Positions 46,152-57,467 of a stretch of DNA of 64,000 nucleotides are shown here, piece after piece; the first letter of the stretch is position 1, and each line of letters opens with the position of its first letter. The position numbers and the translations under genes were made by a program. The stretch lies in NCBI RefSeq assembly GCF_016808335.1, contig NC_053153.1, forward strand, positions 15,945,033 to 16,009,032. Direction: 5' to 3'. Below the pieces are notes generated by a model that was given only the letters and a program-made list of their open reading frames with translations, made no database searches and had not been told where the DNA came from. Origin of the DNA: Panicum virgatum (lineage: Eukaryota > Streptophyta > Magnoliopsida > Poales > Poaceae).

Positions 46152-46477
46152 CCATGGCCGTGTTTGGATTCAAGGCTGGAGCTATTTGAGATAGAGCTAA
46201 TTAGCTCAAGCAAATAGCCCTCTAATAAAATAACTCTTGACATGTTTGGATCCAAGAGCTATTTAGCCTTTAAAATAACTTTTCTCAATCATTGGAGCCC
46301 TATTACCTCTCTTGCTATGGTGAACTCCACCTGAAATAGCCTAAATAATCACCATTTGGGTGGGATAGACTTTTGAGGTAGGCTATTTGCAAATAGCCAA
46401 AAACTAGCCCTCATTTTTGGGGATTTTGGACTATTTTAGGCTAAAAATAGCTCTAGCCCTTGGATCCAAACACGCTC
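46152..46477. mobile_element. MITE in the residual intron of the ERF gene
   Basis: The inverted ends share GTGTTTGGATYCAAGG and CTRGAGCTATTT (left 46160 onward; right inverse from about 46474). An 11-bp direct repeat CATGCTGTAGT flanks the element (46141-46151 and 46478-46488), suggesting a Mutator-like or related insertion. Inside are repeated AAATAGCC/GGCTATTT motifs. Confidence 0.75.
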
Positions 46478-46562
46478 CATGCTGTAGTATTTGCTAACTT
46501 AGCATACTTCAGTCTTTCATAGAATGGTTGATTTCTTACATTAATCTCACTGCTTGCTTCAG

Positions 46563-47389
46563 ATGGATCAAACACAACTGCGGCTGGTATGGATGGCACT
46601 GCTGCTAAGTCAGCTAAAAGGAAGAGAAAGAACCAATTCAGGGGCATCCGCCGACGCCCATGGGGTAAGTGGCCTGCTGAAATCAGAGATCCTCGCAAAG
46701 GTGTTCGTGTCTGGCTTGGTACTTTCAACTCTTCTGAAGAAGCCGCCAGGGCTTATGATGCTGAGGCACGCAGAATCCGTGGCAAGAAGGCCAAGGTCAA
46801 GTTTCCAGATGAGGCTCCTGTGGCTTCTCAGAAGCGCCATGCTGAGCCTAACTCTGTGAAAGTGCCCAAGATGGACACTGAAGAGAAGCCGATTATCCAG
46901 CTGGCAGTCAGCAACATGACCAACTCAAATGTGTATTCCTACCCTGTTGTTGACTGTACCTCACATGAGCCACTTGTGCAGCCTCAAAACATGTCATTTG
47001 CCCCTGTGATGAATTCTGCTGCTCCCGTTCAGGAACCTTTCATGAATCTGTCCTCTGACCAAGGTAGCAACTCCAGTTGCTCGGACTTCAGCCGGGAGAA
47101 TGACATCAGGACCCCTGACATAACATCGGTTCTTGCACCTGTTTCCACCTTGACACAGGGTGATGAGTCTGCATTCCTCCAGAATTCGGGTAACACTGTG
47201 GTGCCTCCTGTGATGGGAAATGCTAGTGTTCACCTTATAGACTTAGAACCATATATTAATTTCCTGATGGAGAATCGTTCAGATGAGTCAATCGACACAC
47301 TCTTAAGCTGTGATGGATCCCAGGATGTCGTCAGCAACATGGACCTTTGGAGCTTTGATGACATGGCCATGTCCACTGGTTTCTACTGA
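46563..47389 (+). CDS. ERF/AP2 transcription factor, group VII type, lacking its first exon
   Basis: The coding exon begins after an acceptor AG at 46561-46562, in phase 1, and runs to a stop at 47389. From the first ATG (46589) it has 266 residues. The AP2/ERF domain is at about 16-73 ([49 protein letters not shown]), preceded by a basic KRKRK stretch. The C-terminus, [21 protein letters not shown], is the acidic tail of group VII ERFs (RAP2.12/EREBP types). Group VII genes have a first exon encoding the MCGGAI N-degron sensed by the oxygen-dependent N-degron pathway; none is found between 36.5 and 46.5 kb. In the AP2 domain the usual WAAEIRD reads WPAEIRD (Pro29) and QRPWGKW reads RRPWGKW. 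The frame is otherwise open. It is a decapitated copy or one using a new first exon. Confidence 0.85.
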
Positions 47390-47978
47390 GGTTTTGAGCT
47401 TAGTGACTGGTGCTTGTACATAGCGACCAAGGGTAATCTTCTTCAGTCATACTTATGGTCCTTTTTACTTCTTACAAATTCCATTTCTTTTGATTCTTTT
47501 CTTTCTACCGTGTTTCAGAAATAAGTACTCCGGTGATGAAGTAGCGCTCGTGTCAGGTACGTAGTAGCGATGTTAGGATATGGATTATGGCATATGTTCC
47601 GATCCGCAGTTACTTCATTCAGTACTAAGTTGCAATGGACTTGTACCTTATTTGACTATGTATCTATTATCTATCCATGACAGCTACTACATGTTTGGAA
47701 CAAATTGTTCTATTTTTGTGCTGGTACAAAATGCAAATGGCTCTGAACACTGTGAATTTGTAGACATGAGTGGTTTGATGTTTCTCTTTTTTTTTGCTGA
47801 AAATCTTAAGTGCCCCCTTTTTTAATGTTGTGCCTGCAATAGCCTATTTTAGTCTCCTGAATACTGAAAATGGCACTAAGAGCTTTCTTCAATTTTGAGT
47901 TCAATATCACTGGGGCACTGCATTGTCTTCTGAATTTAGAATGGTCCAATTTCTATTCTGACTATTCATTGAAAACAT
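47390..47978. other. 3' UTR of the ERF gene and spacer
   Basis: Sequence typical of a 3' UTR, T-rich with no open frame of note. It runs up to the target duplication of hAT copy B. Confidence 0.45.
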
Positions 47979-47986
47979 GTTACCGG

Positions 47987-48573
47987 TAGGGTTGAAAATG
48001 GGACGGGAAAATCCCGTCCCGACCGGCTCCGTTTACCGTTTAAACCGACCGTAAACCGTTTCCGCGAAAAAAATGGGAAAATGGGAAAACAAAACGGGAA
48101 AACGGGCGGGAACGGGAACGGGAACGGTTGGGGTGTTTTCCCGACCGTTTTCACGGTTCCCGTTTTCAGCCGGGAAAATTCCCGCGGGAATTCCCGTATT
48201 TGTCGTAGTCGGCTGTGTTACCTGTGTTGGAAACGTGAATTGTTGTTTGCATGTGTTCCAACGTGAATTGTGAATTCGTGATTCACTTTACCTGTGTTTC
48301 TTAGTTATACGAGTCTTGTTTCCATGTTATTTATGCAAAGTTGTAATTATTTTATCGAGTTAAATATTTGAAGTGGTTGTATGTATTTTCCCGTTTTGAG
48401 TTATCGATTCCCGATCGTAATCGGCATGCTCCCGACCGATTGATTCCGTTCCCGATATCCCGTAATACCGATTTCGTTTTCCCGTCCAATTTTTCCGTTC
48501 CCGTTTCCGTTCCCGACAAAAAAATACAGTTGCGGGAACGGTTGAGGGGTTTTCCCGACTGTTTTCATCCCTA
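47987..48573 (+). mobile_element. Non-autonomous hAT element, copy B (587 bp)
   Basis: The element starts TAGGGTTGAAAATGG and ends GTTTTCATCCCTA, flanked by a perfect 8-bp duplication GTTACCGG (47979-47986 and 48574-48581). It is the near-identical, oppositely oriented partner of copy A at 37837-38425. It has many CGGGAA and AAACGG motifs near both ends and no transposase. Confidence 0.93.
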
Positions 48574-48581
48574 GTTACCGG

Positions 48582-49305
48582 GAGGTGATAGAAGCCCTAC
48601 TCTCATAGTAGGCATGAAGGATTTTTGGATATGGAGGGAGCAATGAGGAAGCACTAGAAGGAATGATTAGGCCAATAGAGTTTGTTAGGACTTATAACGA
48701 TTTGAGAACATGTCTACTCGTGCTTCCCATTGATTTACCAAGATGGCAGTATCATTTGAGTGCTTAGAAAGATAAGTAACAATCAAGCCAGCAATGTAAA
48801 AAATAACAAAACTAAGAGGTGATAAGAGATTAGCAAAATAGAAATTGTTAGTACGGCCAACAAACATAATCTCAATGTTCAAATGCCACATCCTTCTGAA
48901 ATCCCAAAGTACTGTCAGCAGAAAGTTAAACCAAGATGCCTGAAGAACAAGCCCTAATCAGAGCACAAATAGTGCAAGATATGATCCTAGTTACAAGAGA
49001 ATACATTGTCTGCAAAAGTTTCCTCCCTCTCGCCTCTCTCCCCCTCCCAAATCGTAGTTCAGAACCATAACAGCCTACTCAGCTAAAGCAGAGTCATAAC
49101 TGCAAAAGAACAGAATCATAGCACCCTACAACCATAACTGCAAAAGAACAAAATCATAGCACCCTACAACTCAACAATGCCTCCAACCAACAACGTAAGG
49201 ACATCTGAAGTAGCATTGCCCTATTCTGTCTCAGCTTTTCTCAGTAGGACTTCTCCTTCGAGTGTTTCTCCTTGAGCTTATCTCTCAACCCCAAAATAAG
49301 TGACT
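48582..49305. other. Spacer, nothing recognised
   Basis: AT-rich. A 30-bp direct repeat (CATAACTGCAAAAGAACARAATCATAGCACCCTACAAC-like) occurs at about 49096 and 49132. Confidence 0.4.
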
Positions 49306-50368
49306 CTAGTCCACTTGTGCATTACGCATATCATCCAACTGAGACTTTACAACTCTTTCTTCTTCCAAGATACTCGTCGCTCTCAGTGTCATCTCCGGCA
49401 AAGGAGAATTTTTATGCACAATACATCTAAGGTTTTCACTACATAGTAGAGACCACGTCCTGTGGGCAGTTAACAAAGTCACCGATTTTTGGTCTATGTC
49501 AACCAACTGACTTAACTTCCCACATTTGAAGTCAAAGATTGCTCGATCAAGTTTTGTCATAGTGGCAACTAGGCAAGTGCCCATGAGATTATGAGAAACT
49601 AGTTATTTCCTTGGACCAAAGCCGTCGATAACTGCAATACTTCCATCATAATCTCTAGTCAGAATCTGTCTATCGATCGCAGTTAGTAAACAGAGTGTTC
49701 CAGTACCAAGGCTTCCTGCAGAGGTAATAGTTTCTTGGCCTTCGCTTCTCGATTCTGTGGTAGTCTCTTCTCCATGCCAATACTGATGGGATGCCGCGCA
49801 TCATGGTACTCAGGGGTGAAGCCACGTTCATCTTACCTGGTGCACATGCACCAGGGTTCAAGTGGAAAATCTAAAGCTACTTAATGGAGCATTACTTGAT
49901 AATTTTAGAGTTGCTATAGATATGAAGAAGAAGTGCACCAGGGTAGTCTTGTATCTAGCTTCGCCTCTGATGGTACTCAGCGCAAAAACTGAATCTCTGC
50001 TACCCGAAGCAATGTCTATGATTCCATGAACAATTGTGGAAGTGTTGACCGGGCAGTCGGGTACGGCTAAAAGAAATGTCAGCCTCTTCTCTTTCCGTTC
50101 CTCCTCTTCCTTTTTCTTCTTCTCCTCCTCTCTCTTTTTTTTCCATAAGATAGCATCCTCAGGGCTAAGCGCCTTCTCTTCCTCCAAAGCCTTCTCCTCA
50201 GCAATGCTTTTATATTCTGCAGCTACCTTCTTTTCTTTATCTCTCCTTTCCTTTTCTGCCTTATCCAAAATCTTCACACCACATGCAGGAAAGATTCTTG
50301 CTAAACCACCTCCAATAGTAGCTAAAGAATATGCAAACTTTTCAAACTCAGAAGCAAAATCAAATTTC
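49306..50368 (-). pseudogene. Unrecognised minus-strand gene remnant, interrupted by a hAT MITE
   Basis: After an acceptor-like TTTCAG the minus strand is open from 50368. It reads KFDFASEFEKFAYSLATIGG, then a long Lys/Glu-rich charged helix (KAEKERRDKEKKVAAEYKS onward, about 60 residues, likely coiled coil), then FLLAVPDCPVNTSTIVHGII and RDSVFALST, where the MITE at 49811-49969 intervenes. Beyond it the same frame resumes (MMRGIPSVLAWRRDYH) to a TAG at 49670-49672. A third segment one frame over (LTRDYDGSIAVIDGFGPRK, a stop, then LMGTCLVATMTKLDRAIFDF) runs to 49306. The coding-like character across breaks suggests a decayed gene. I do not recognise the family. Confidence 0.5.
49811..49969. 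mobile_element. Small hAT MITE, 159 bp, inserted in a coding frame
   Basis: The ends CAGGGGTGAAGCCACGTT and (inverse of the right end) CAGAGGCGAAGCTAGAT are imperfect inverted repeats. A perfect 8-bp duplication ATGGTACT flanks it (49803-49810 and 49970-49977). Taking out the element plus one duplication copy (167 bp) puts the two flanking open segments in one frame, so the target was an open reading frame. Confidence 0.9.
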
Positions 50369-50452
50369 CTGAAATTTAAAATGAAACTAATCCGTCAACC
50401 GACACAGCTGACAAAGAGCATATAATTAGATTTGTTAAATCAATAATCGGCA

Positions 50453-51130
50453 TGTTGGAAATCGAGGTGGTCCTAATACCCACTAAGCTGAGGACCTACA
50501 TCTAAGACACACCAACTCACTCTAGAATCGGTTAGCCTTTTAAATTTCTAGCTACTTAGTGTATAAGGTCCTTTCAATGGCAGAGCTGCTTTCTCTCTTC
50601 CAGGTGGCAGAGCCTACCAACAGATGAAACTTGTTTTCGGGAGGCGGAGCGTTCCTACGATAAAACCCAGACCCTTTGTGATCCCGGGTGGTAGAACCAA
50701 CGTACGATAGATCACAACTTATACACTAAGTACTTAGAAACTGGGAGACTAACACTTACAAAACACTTACTTTATTACAACACAATAGTATTACACAAGA
50801 GTACACAACACACCCTCTCTTTGTGGCTAACCTAGCACTCACCCTTCTTATGTACCATACTCTTGGATGGATGTCATGGCAAGGGAGGTGACATGTGTCC
50901 CCCCTTCTAGAGAGTTCCTAAATATTACAAGGTTTTCTAATTTATTTATTACTAATTCTAGAGTGCTCCATGAAAATATCTTCTTATTGCCTTGTGGAGA
51001 ATACTCTAGAAGGTTGCCTTGCATTCTTCCAAAACATCACGATTACAACTACTACAACAGCCAAAAAGAATATAAGAGTGCTCTAAAATCTAGTTTCAAG
51101 TTTCAAATAGTCAGTCAAACATAGCCAACA
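50453..51130 (-). mobile_element. Probable solo LTR of a copia-type element
   Basis: About 678 bp bounded by TGTTGG and CCAACA. On the minus strand it ends CACCTCGATTTCCAACA and contains a poly(A)-signal-like TAATAAAGT followed by a GTAAGTGTTTTGTAAGTG stretch, as in LTR R/U5 regions. No internal domain follows on either side. No 5-bp duplication was found, and the right end may instead be 51141, where CCAACA is repeated, so the boundaries are uncertain. Confidence 0.5.
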
Positions 51131-51730
51131 GACAGCCAACAGAGAGCATTTATTTACACTTGTCAATCAATAAGTAGCAAAATTAGGCCTCCCCTAAAAG
51201 TAAGAAATAGATCTATCTCTAATGTATCACGTCATCACTCTTTATCAACTAAGTAGTAGCAATTACGTGTACCCCTACAAGTACATGCATTGTTTCATAA
51301 AATGAGACGAGAGACAACTCACTTGATTGGCTCCACAATTATGCATGGGAGTTTAAGTGAGGCTATCTCACCACTTCTCTCCACATCAGAAAAATTCAAA
51401 TAAGAGCTAGTTGCTTACTACCATTGGAGGTGGCCTTGCAATAATCGCAAGAATAAACAAGAACTTAACAGTACTACTCCTTAGAAAGTAGTTTCAGCTA
51501 GTCGGTAAGATATAGCCAACATATAGCATTTAGCTATACAACCAACTCAATAAGCAGCACAATTACAACACTTACAATAGCCAAAAAAGAATGTAATAGC
51601 CCTCTCACACACAATTTGTGCAAGATGAAAAACTAACAGCAAACTAGATGAACAAAACCATAATCCCTAGTCCCCAATGCCATACAAAGAACGATGCAGA
51701 TTTTATAGTAACCGCGCACAAGATGAAAAG
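51131..51730. other. Spacer with a diverged duplication of a ~50-bp segment
   Basis: The segment CCAACAGAGAGCATTTATTTACACT... at about 51136-51187 has a diverged match at about 51511-51565 (CCAACATATAGCATTTAGC..., then CAATAAGCAGCACAATTA). No gene is seen. Confidence 0.4.
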
Positions 51731-52372
51731 TTAACAGCAAGAAAAGATGAGCAAGACCTTAGTCCTCATTGGCCTCGGGATAGCAGGGGCCGTAGGAGAG
51801 ACGGCGGGCAAAGAATTGGCCGTCGAGGGGACGGTGGTCATTGAAGAGGATGCGATGCTCAGAGAGGTGGTCGGTGCGGTGCCGGTCGCTGAGGCAGTGG
51901 ACCGAGAGGTGGCCGCGATAGAGGTAGCGACCTGGTTGGTATCCTCTAGAGAGATGGCGGCGGGTGCAGCGCCTCCTGGCCCGCCATCCTTGTCCTCCGT
52001 GGCGGGAGGCAGGGCGGCAGTGGATGAAGCGGTAACCATCGGGGAGGCAGCAGTTTTGTTCCCCAAGGGAGATGAGGCCCGCGATTGTGGAAGTGGTTAC
52101 GATTTCGAGATGGCATCCATCCCAACAAGTCGGTGAGATTTCACGGGGTCCACCGATGAGCGACGAGATGGCTGTAAAACCGCCAATGCAGAGGCGGCAC
52201 AGACCTTGATGCTGGGTGGAGGGGATTCAAGATTCTCATGTGGATTATAGAAGAACCCGGAGGGAGAAGCTAGGCTCTTGATAATGGATCTGGGGAGCAA
52301 AGGCTGCATTGGAGCTGGCCTCGGAGATGAAGAACAACATGACCAAGACATCATGGAGCTTAACGGATTCAA
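51731..52372 (-). other. GC-rich minus-strand open frame, Ser/Ala/Pro/Thr-rich, with one stop
   Basis: From an ATG at 52372 the minus strand is open to 51731 apart from one TAA at 52097-52099. It encodes a Ser/Pro-rich start (MSWSCCSSSPRPAP) and a low-complexity Ala/Ser/Thr tail. GC content is well above its AT-rich surroundings. It could be a first exon of the remnant at 49306-50368, or a retroposed or captured fragment. No family is recognised. Confidence 0.3.
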
Positions 52373-54049
52373 AATTTGTTAAACTTGAATCCTATAATAG
52401 AAATTATTAGTTTGGCTCAACTGATTTTGTTTTCTGATGTTTATATATATACTTATGTCCCATTATATACCTGTATTCCAAAGCCCTTTGTCAATAATTC
52501 CATGAATGATGCAGCCTGTTTTTGATCACATATAGTCAGTATTAACTAATGTTACATCTGAAATTGCACTATCAGTTTACTAAATGGCCACTGTCATTTC
52601 GTATCATTTGTAATGTAACATATACCTTTGATAATGCTGTAATTTCTTCTTGTTCTTGAGAATTCCGTATCTGCTCCAACAGTAGGTCTTTATAAAATCC
52701 CTGCTAAAATATAATATTTGTTAGTTTTGCTATTGTTTGACATCATTTCCAATATCCTTAATACTTGTGGATATGGAGCCACATAATTTATATTGTTCTC
52801 TCCTTGTCCATCAAACATTTCTTGTGACCAGAATTGACTTCCTAAATGCATCTCCTCAGTTGTGCAAACCATTCTTTGATTGTTGTCATTCTGATTGTTC
52901 AGAGATTTCTCTTTTCAGAAATTTATCTCTAGGTTTTGTTCAATTTTATATACAAATATGGGATTCATGACTGTGATATACCTTATCATGGTTGTTGAAA
53001 GTAATGTATCTATCATTGCATCCAAAATATTGTTCATCAGGAGTTGTAACTGATTCATGTTGTCTGCTCTCTTTTTCACATGTACATGTATCTGACTGTA
53101 TTTGAAGCAAAAGTCAATGGATTTACTTTATGAGTTTAGTTCCATAGAGTTTTCTGATTCATTCCCTTGGATAAAATTGTTACCTGTTCTCTGATAAACT
53201 GATTAGCTTGTGGGCGAACCATCTATTCTTTGCATTGAATTCAATGAGCTTCTTGTGCTGACTGGTTCTGATCTGGTCTTGCCTACAATACCATTGACTT
53301 TATTGGTTTTGTACTTTCTAATCTTTTAATGAAGTGTAAACCAATTGCATGTAAAATCAGCCAAAGTAAGATCCATTTTTATGCTACTGCAGATGTGCTT
53401 CAATTTGATGCTGAATTACAACTTACTTGACTTATATCTTGCCCTTTGTTTGTCAATTTTTTGCTACTTTCAATTGCCCCCCTTGATCTCGTTGATTTGT
53501 TTACTCCTCAATGATCTGGATCTGCTAAGTTTGTTCCCGAGTCTCTCATATTTTTTGAGTTTTAGATCTATTTTGGCCTCTGCTTACAGGTAGATGCTAA
53601 TTTTCCTTTTCAGCCAAGTCTCCCTGCCCCAGCCCACCTCAGACTGACGCACATGTGAGAAGCTATGTTTGCCTGGGCGATCAACTTGTAATCCAAGTAT
53701 CTTTTTGACCTTTTTTTTTACTTTTTTGCCCTTGTCTTTCCTTTTTTCTACTTAAGTACCACATGTTCAGCATGCTGGGTTCCTTTCTATTTGTGGGCTC
53801 ATCTTCTAGTTGGGCCTGGTTTCATATTTTTTATTGTTGCTCTTAAAAGTTTGGCCCAAAATTTACATTTGAGTTTCGTGGGCCTTATTTCATAGGCCTC
53901 CATGTTCATCAATTTTGGCATTTGGATCACCATTACACTTATATTTGGTTATACTTAAAGTTAATTTCATATCATTTGACTGTTGCAGTTATATTGTCAT
54001 TATGCTAATATATTGCTATCATTTATTAATTGTTTGGGTGTAACACGGT
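52373..54049. other. AT-rich spacer, nothing recognised
   Basis: Intron-like T-rich sequence without a supported gene, RNA or mobile element. Confidence 0.35.
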
Positions 54050-54520
54050 TATAATTTTGAATTTCATAAATAAAATTTGATGATTTTGATCTTTTTTTCT
54101 CTTTGCATTTGTGCGGTTACATTGGGCCACCAAGATTTCTTTCATTTTGAATTCCATAGATCAATTTTAAAATTTTGATTATCTGTTAATTTTTTCTTTG
54201 CTTTTTATCTTTACATTTGTTGGGTTTCACAGGCAACTCCAAGATTTATGTCATTTTGAATTCCATAGATCAAATTTGAAAATTTTGAGTATCTGTTATT
54301 TTTTTCTTTGCTTTTTTGTCTTTGCATTTGTTTGGTTTCATATGCACCCCAAGATTTATGTCATTGTGATTTCTATAGATCGATTTTGAAAATTTTGAGT
54401 ATCTGTTAATTTTTTCTTTGCCTTTTGTCTTTGCATTTGTTTGGTTTCACAGGTACCCCCAAGATTTCTGTCATTGTGATTTTTATAGATTAATTTTGAA
54501 AATTTGTAGTTATTTTTATG
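54050..54520. repeat. Tandem array, about four copies of a 110-bp unit
   Basis: The core AAGATTTMTKTCATT (then TTCCATAGATC or TTTCTATAGATC) starts at 54132, 54241, 54351 and 54461, a regular spacing of 109-110 bp, with a further degenerate partial copy from about 54050. Each unit also contains TTTTTTCTTTGC, CTTTRCATTTG and GGTTTCACAGG, the last like a splice acceptor. Confidence 0.85.
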
Positions 54521-57068
54521 CTAATTTGCTGTAGTTTTACAGTTGTAGAAATACTGTAAGTTTATTATGTTCATGGTGTAACTTATTCTTGTTTTGTCCG
54601 TCAATATACACTTTTATTATTCTTTCATTTTTATTTAATTTGTGGATGTTAATCTGTTTCGTTCTAACTATTTTCTGTTGTTTTTTTATATAGAATTATT
54701 TTTGAAATTTTCTAATCTTTTTATGTATTTTTTATTGCATATTAGTTGTCTATAATTTGGTCCATTGATTTCCGATCTGATGGTCATAAAAATCGTGTGA
54801 CAAAGTATTTTGTTTCACTCAATTTTTTGGACTACTAATTTTGGGTGAAACCAAAGCTGAAATTGCTTGAGTGATGGATTCCTCTATCTCACTCGAGTTA
54901 GCTATAGACATACCCTTCATTTTACTTCCGTTGTACTAAATTTACCTTTTATGTACAATTGTTAAACCTGTTTAACTTGCTACAATTGTAAGGTTGGACT
55001 ATGGATGTGAATGCACTTGGGGCATTGCACCACATCCCAAGGACTACCGGGTTCATTCTGCCCTAAGTGAGCGGGCCGAGTGGTCGGTGTCTTGTTTAGG
55101 CCGGGGTGAATTTGGTGGTTCCTCACAAACTTTATGTTAAAGTCACCTGCAAGATCCCAACAAGAACTAATATGGTGATCTTGCAAGGCATGTTGCTTTG
55201 TGCTAGCTATTTGTAACATCGATGATGTATCCAGATAAATTAAGTGAGATTGGAAAATTTTCAATGGGCTAGAGACAACCAACTGCAAGATCCCATAGCA
55301 CGCCTCGCAGCAACCGAGTACTACCGTTGCGGTTGCCCCAGCTAGATGTTGCCGCGTCCTTGATGCATAGTTGTTGCCCCAGCTGCGCCTGTGGTAGCTT
55401 CTCCATCATCGTTTGCCTCGTTGATCAGACCGGCGTGCGCCTCTGGGTGGAGTACGTAATCTTGCAGTGCCCCCTCGCCCGACGAGTGCCTGACATTGAG
55501 ACCCAGCTGATACCATTCCAAAAATCCAAGTCAGTTCACCTGCTACCTACCAACTTAGCATTAGAACAGAGAGGAAAAAGGGGAACTGAATGTCAGGCGC
55601 GAGAGAAATGCTCTGTTCTTCAGTTCAATGCACATGTAAGAATGCAAACTCGAGATCTCTAGCCCTCATATATTACTGAGGAGCATTCACCAGCCAATTA
55701 ACTCAAAAATATTCTGTTGGCTAGGCAACTCCTAATTCGTCTGAAGTAATATATTGTGTAGCTTCTGGCGATGCTTATGTGCTGCTTGCTGATTAAATTA
55801 GGTTGCATCCTGAAATTGTTGCTATTTGCTTACTCTTCTTGCTTGCTCTTGCAGATCTTTTTGACTTCAAGGTCGTCATCTCCAAGATCCAGTTCTTTAT
55901 CTGAGATCACACACAGCAGGTGGGGCTTCTAGCCGTTTCTTTGTCTGAGATTGCTATAGCGCAGCGCATGGTCCTATGTTGTACACGTGGAATTTCCTTG
56001 GCTGTTAGTATTTCTTTCAAGAAGGCATAAAAACAAATCAACCCGAAATTTGAGTGAAATTCTTTTTAATGCAATTCCAGTGAAGTCCTATCTATACATG
56101 ATTCAGTTCTGTAGCTTTACATGTGAAATTATCTTCCATTCAGGCTAAGATTAAGGGCACAACCAGGCTCTTCTTTTCCTCTATATTTTGTACTGTCAGA
56201 ACTGTTAAGAAAATGAGCTATTGCACAGAAGTATTTTACCTGCTGTGTATATGATCTGTACTTCCCAAATAGATTCAAATAGTATTTATGCAGCAATGAC
56301 TATGGATTCAAATAGTATTTATCTAGCTAGCATGTTTGAATAGATGACAGTTGTTCCCTTTTTTATATGCTGTTGTTTCCATATGACAGCTAGCTAGCAC
56401 TATTTTGCTAATAAATAATGTTATATATATATACTAGAAATGTAGTTGAATTTTGATAGGTTTAGCTTTTACCCTGTACAAAAATGCCATCTTGTTTACT
56501 CTGGTTTCTCAAAAAAGTATCTTAGCTATCCTTCTATGTAGGTCTAATTGAATTTGTTTCTGCATTTTGTGACTGGTCTTGTGGAGCTTAGATGACTAAC
56601 CTGCAGCTGCACCAAAACTTAAACAACTTTTCCACATTTGTAATTTGATTGCTGTGGCATGCCACATGTTTACCCTTGGTCCAAGTTGATTTATCCTAGC
56701 AGCACTCGATAGTTTACTTTAGGTATGTCTCTAGCTACTAATGTTTTTCCTTGTTTACCTGCAGGGTTCTTGGTGTGGAAGCAAATGCATGATTTGAGAA
56801 CAAAATTGTTTTACTAGTTGCAGAGCCTATGCGAGAAGAAGCTTATGCAAAGTTTTTTTTCTTTTTTCTCAAACACTGCTTACGAAAGGAGTCGAACCAT
56901 AGTTTTTTTATTATATGTCTCAGATAACGGATGGATTTTATCAGTAATTTGGTGACCAATGAATTGCTAGGTTGGATTTGGCACTTGAATTAAATTTTCT
57001 ATGTATTGATCTATGCCAAAAAATTATCATTCCATGTTCTGATGTGGGTTTCTGATGTTACTCAATTA
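54521..57068. other. AT-rich spacer, no gene recognised
   Basis: No gene is supported. A GC-richer block at 55000-55520 includes, on the minus strand near 55516-55500, TGGTATCAGCTGGG, which resembles a retrotransposon primer site, but no LTR could be found beside it. The rest looks like intron or decayed repeat. Confidence 0.35.
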
Positions 57069-57158
57069 TCTATTATCTTAATACAATAGTGTTAAAAGAA
57101 GCCACCACGTTCGCCGAGAGAGTCTAAAAATTCACATGTTAATCTAAAAAATTGAAGG

Positions 57159-57467
57159 GTTTGCACCATCGGATTTTATGAAGATCTAACGGTCTAAAAA
57201 AATCTCAAGAGTCCATATCAAATACGATTACTAAATAGCAAATTTTAAAATTAAAAGAATAAGAAAAATAAGAATATGACCGGAGAGTCTACCGTGAATA
57301 TGATCAGTCGAAATTTGCACCGTCGGATTTATGAAGATCTAACGGTCTAAAAAAATCTCAAGAGTCCATATCAAATACGATTACTAAATAGCAAATTTTA
57401 AAATTAAAAGAATAAGAAAAATAAGAATATGACCGAAGAGTCTACCCTGAATATGATCAGTCGAAAT
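57159..57467. repeat. Tandem duplication of a ~154-bp unit near the Helitron 5' end
   Basis: The unit from TTTGCACCATCGGATTTTATG (57160) to ATGATCAGTCGAAA recurs from 57314 with only a few differences (CATC/CGTC, one T, GGAG/GAAG, CCGTG/CCCTG). The two copies are adjacent. Confidence 0.88.

Noticed and set aside
37837..48573. Composite transposon formed by the two inverted hAT copies
   Set aside because: Each copy has its own, different, perfect 8-bp target duplication, so they inserted independently. The outer flanks do not share a duplication.
55480..55530. Retrotransposon primer-site-like TGGTATCAGCTGGG on the minus strand
   Set aside because: No LTR ending in CA next to it, no polypurine tract and no coding domain could be found; kept only as a remark.
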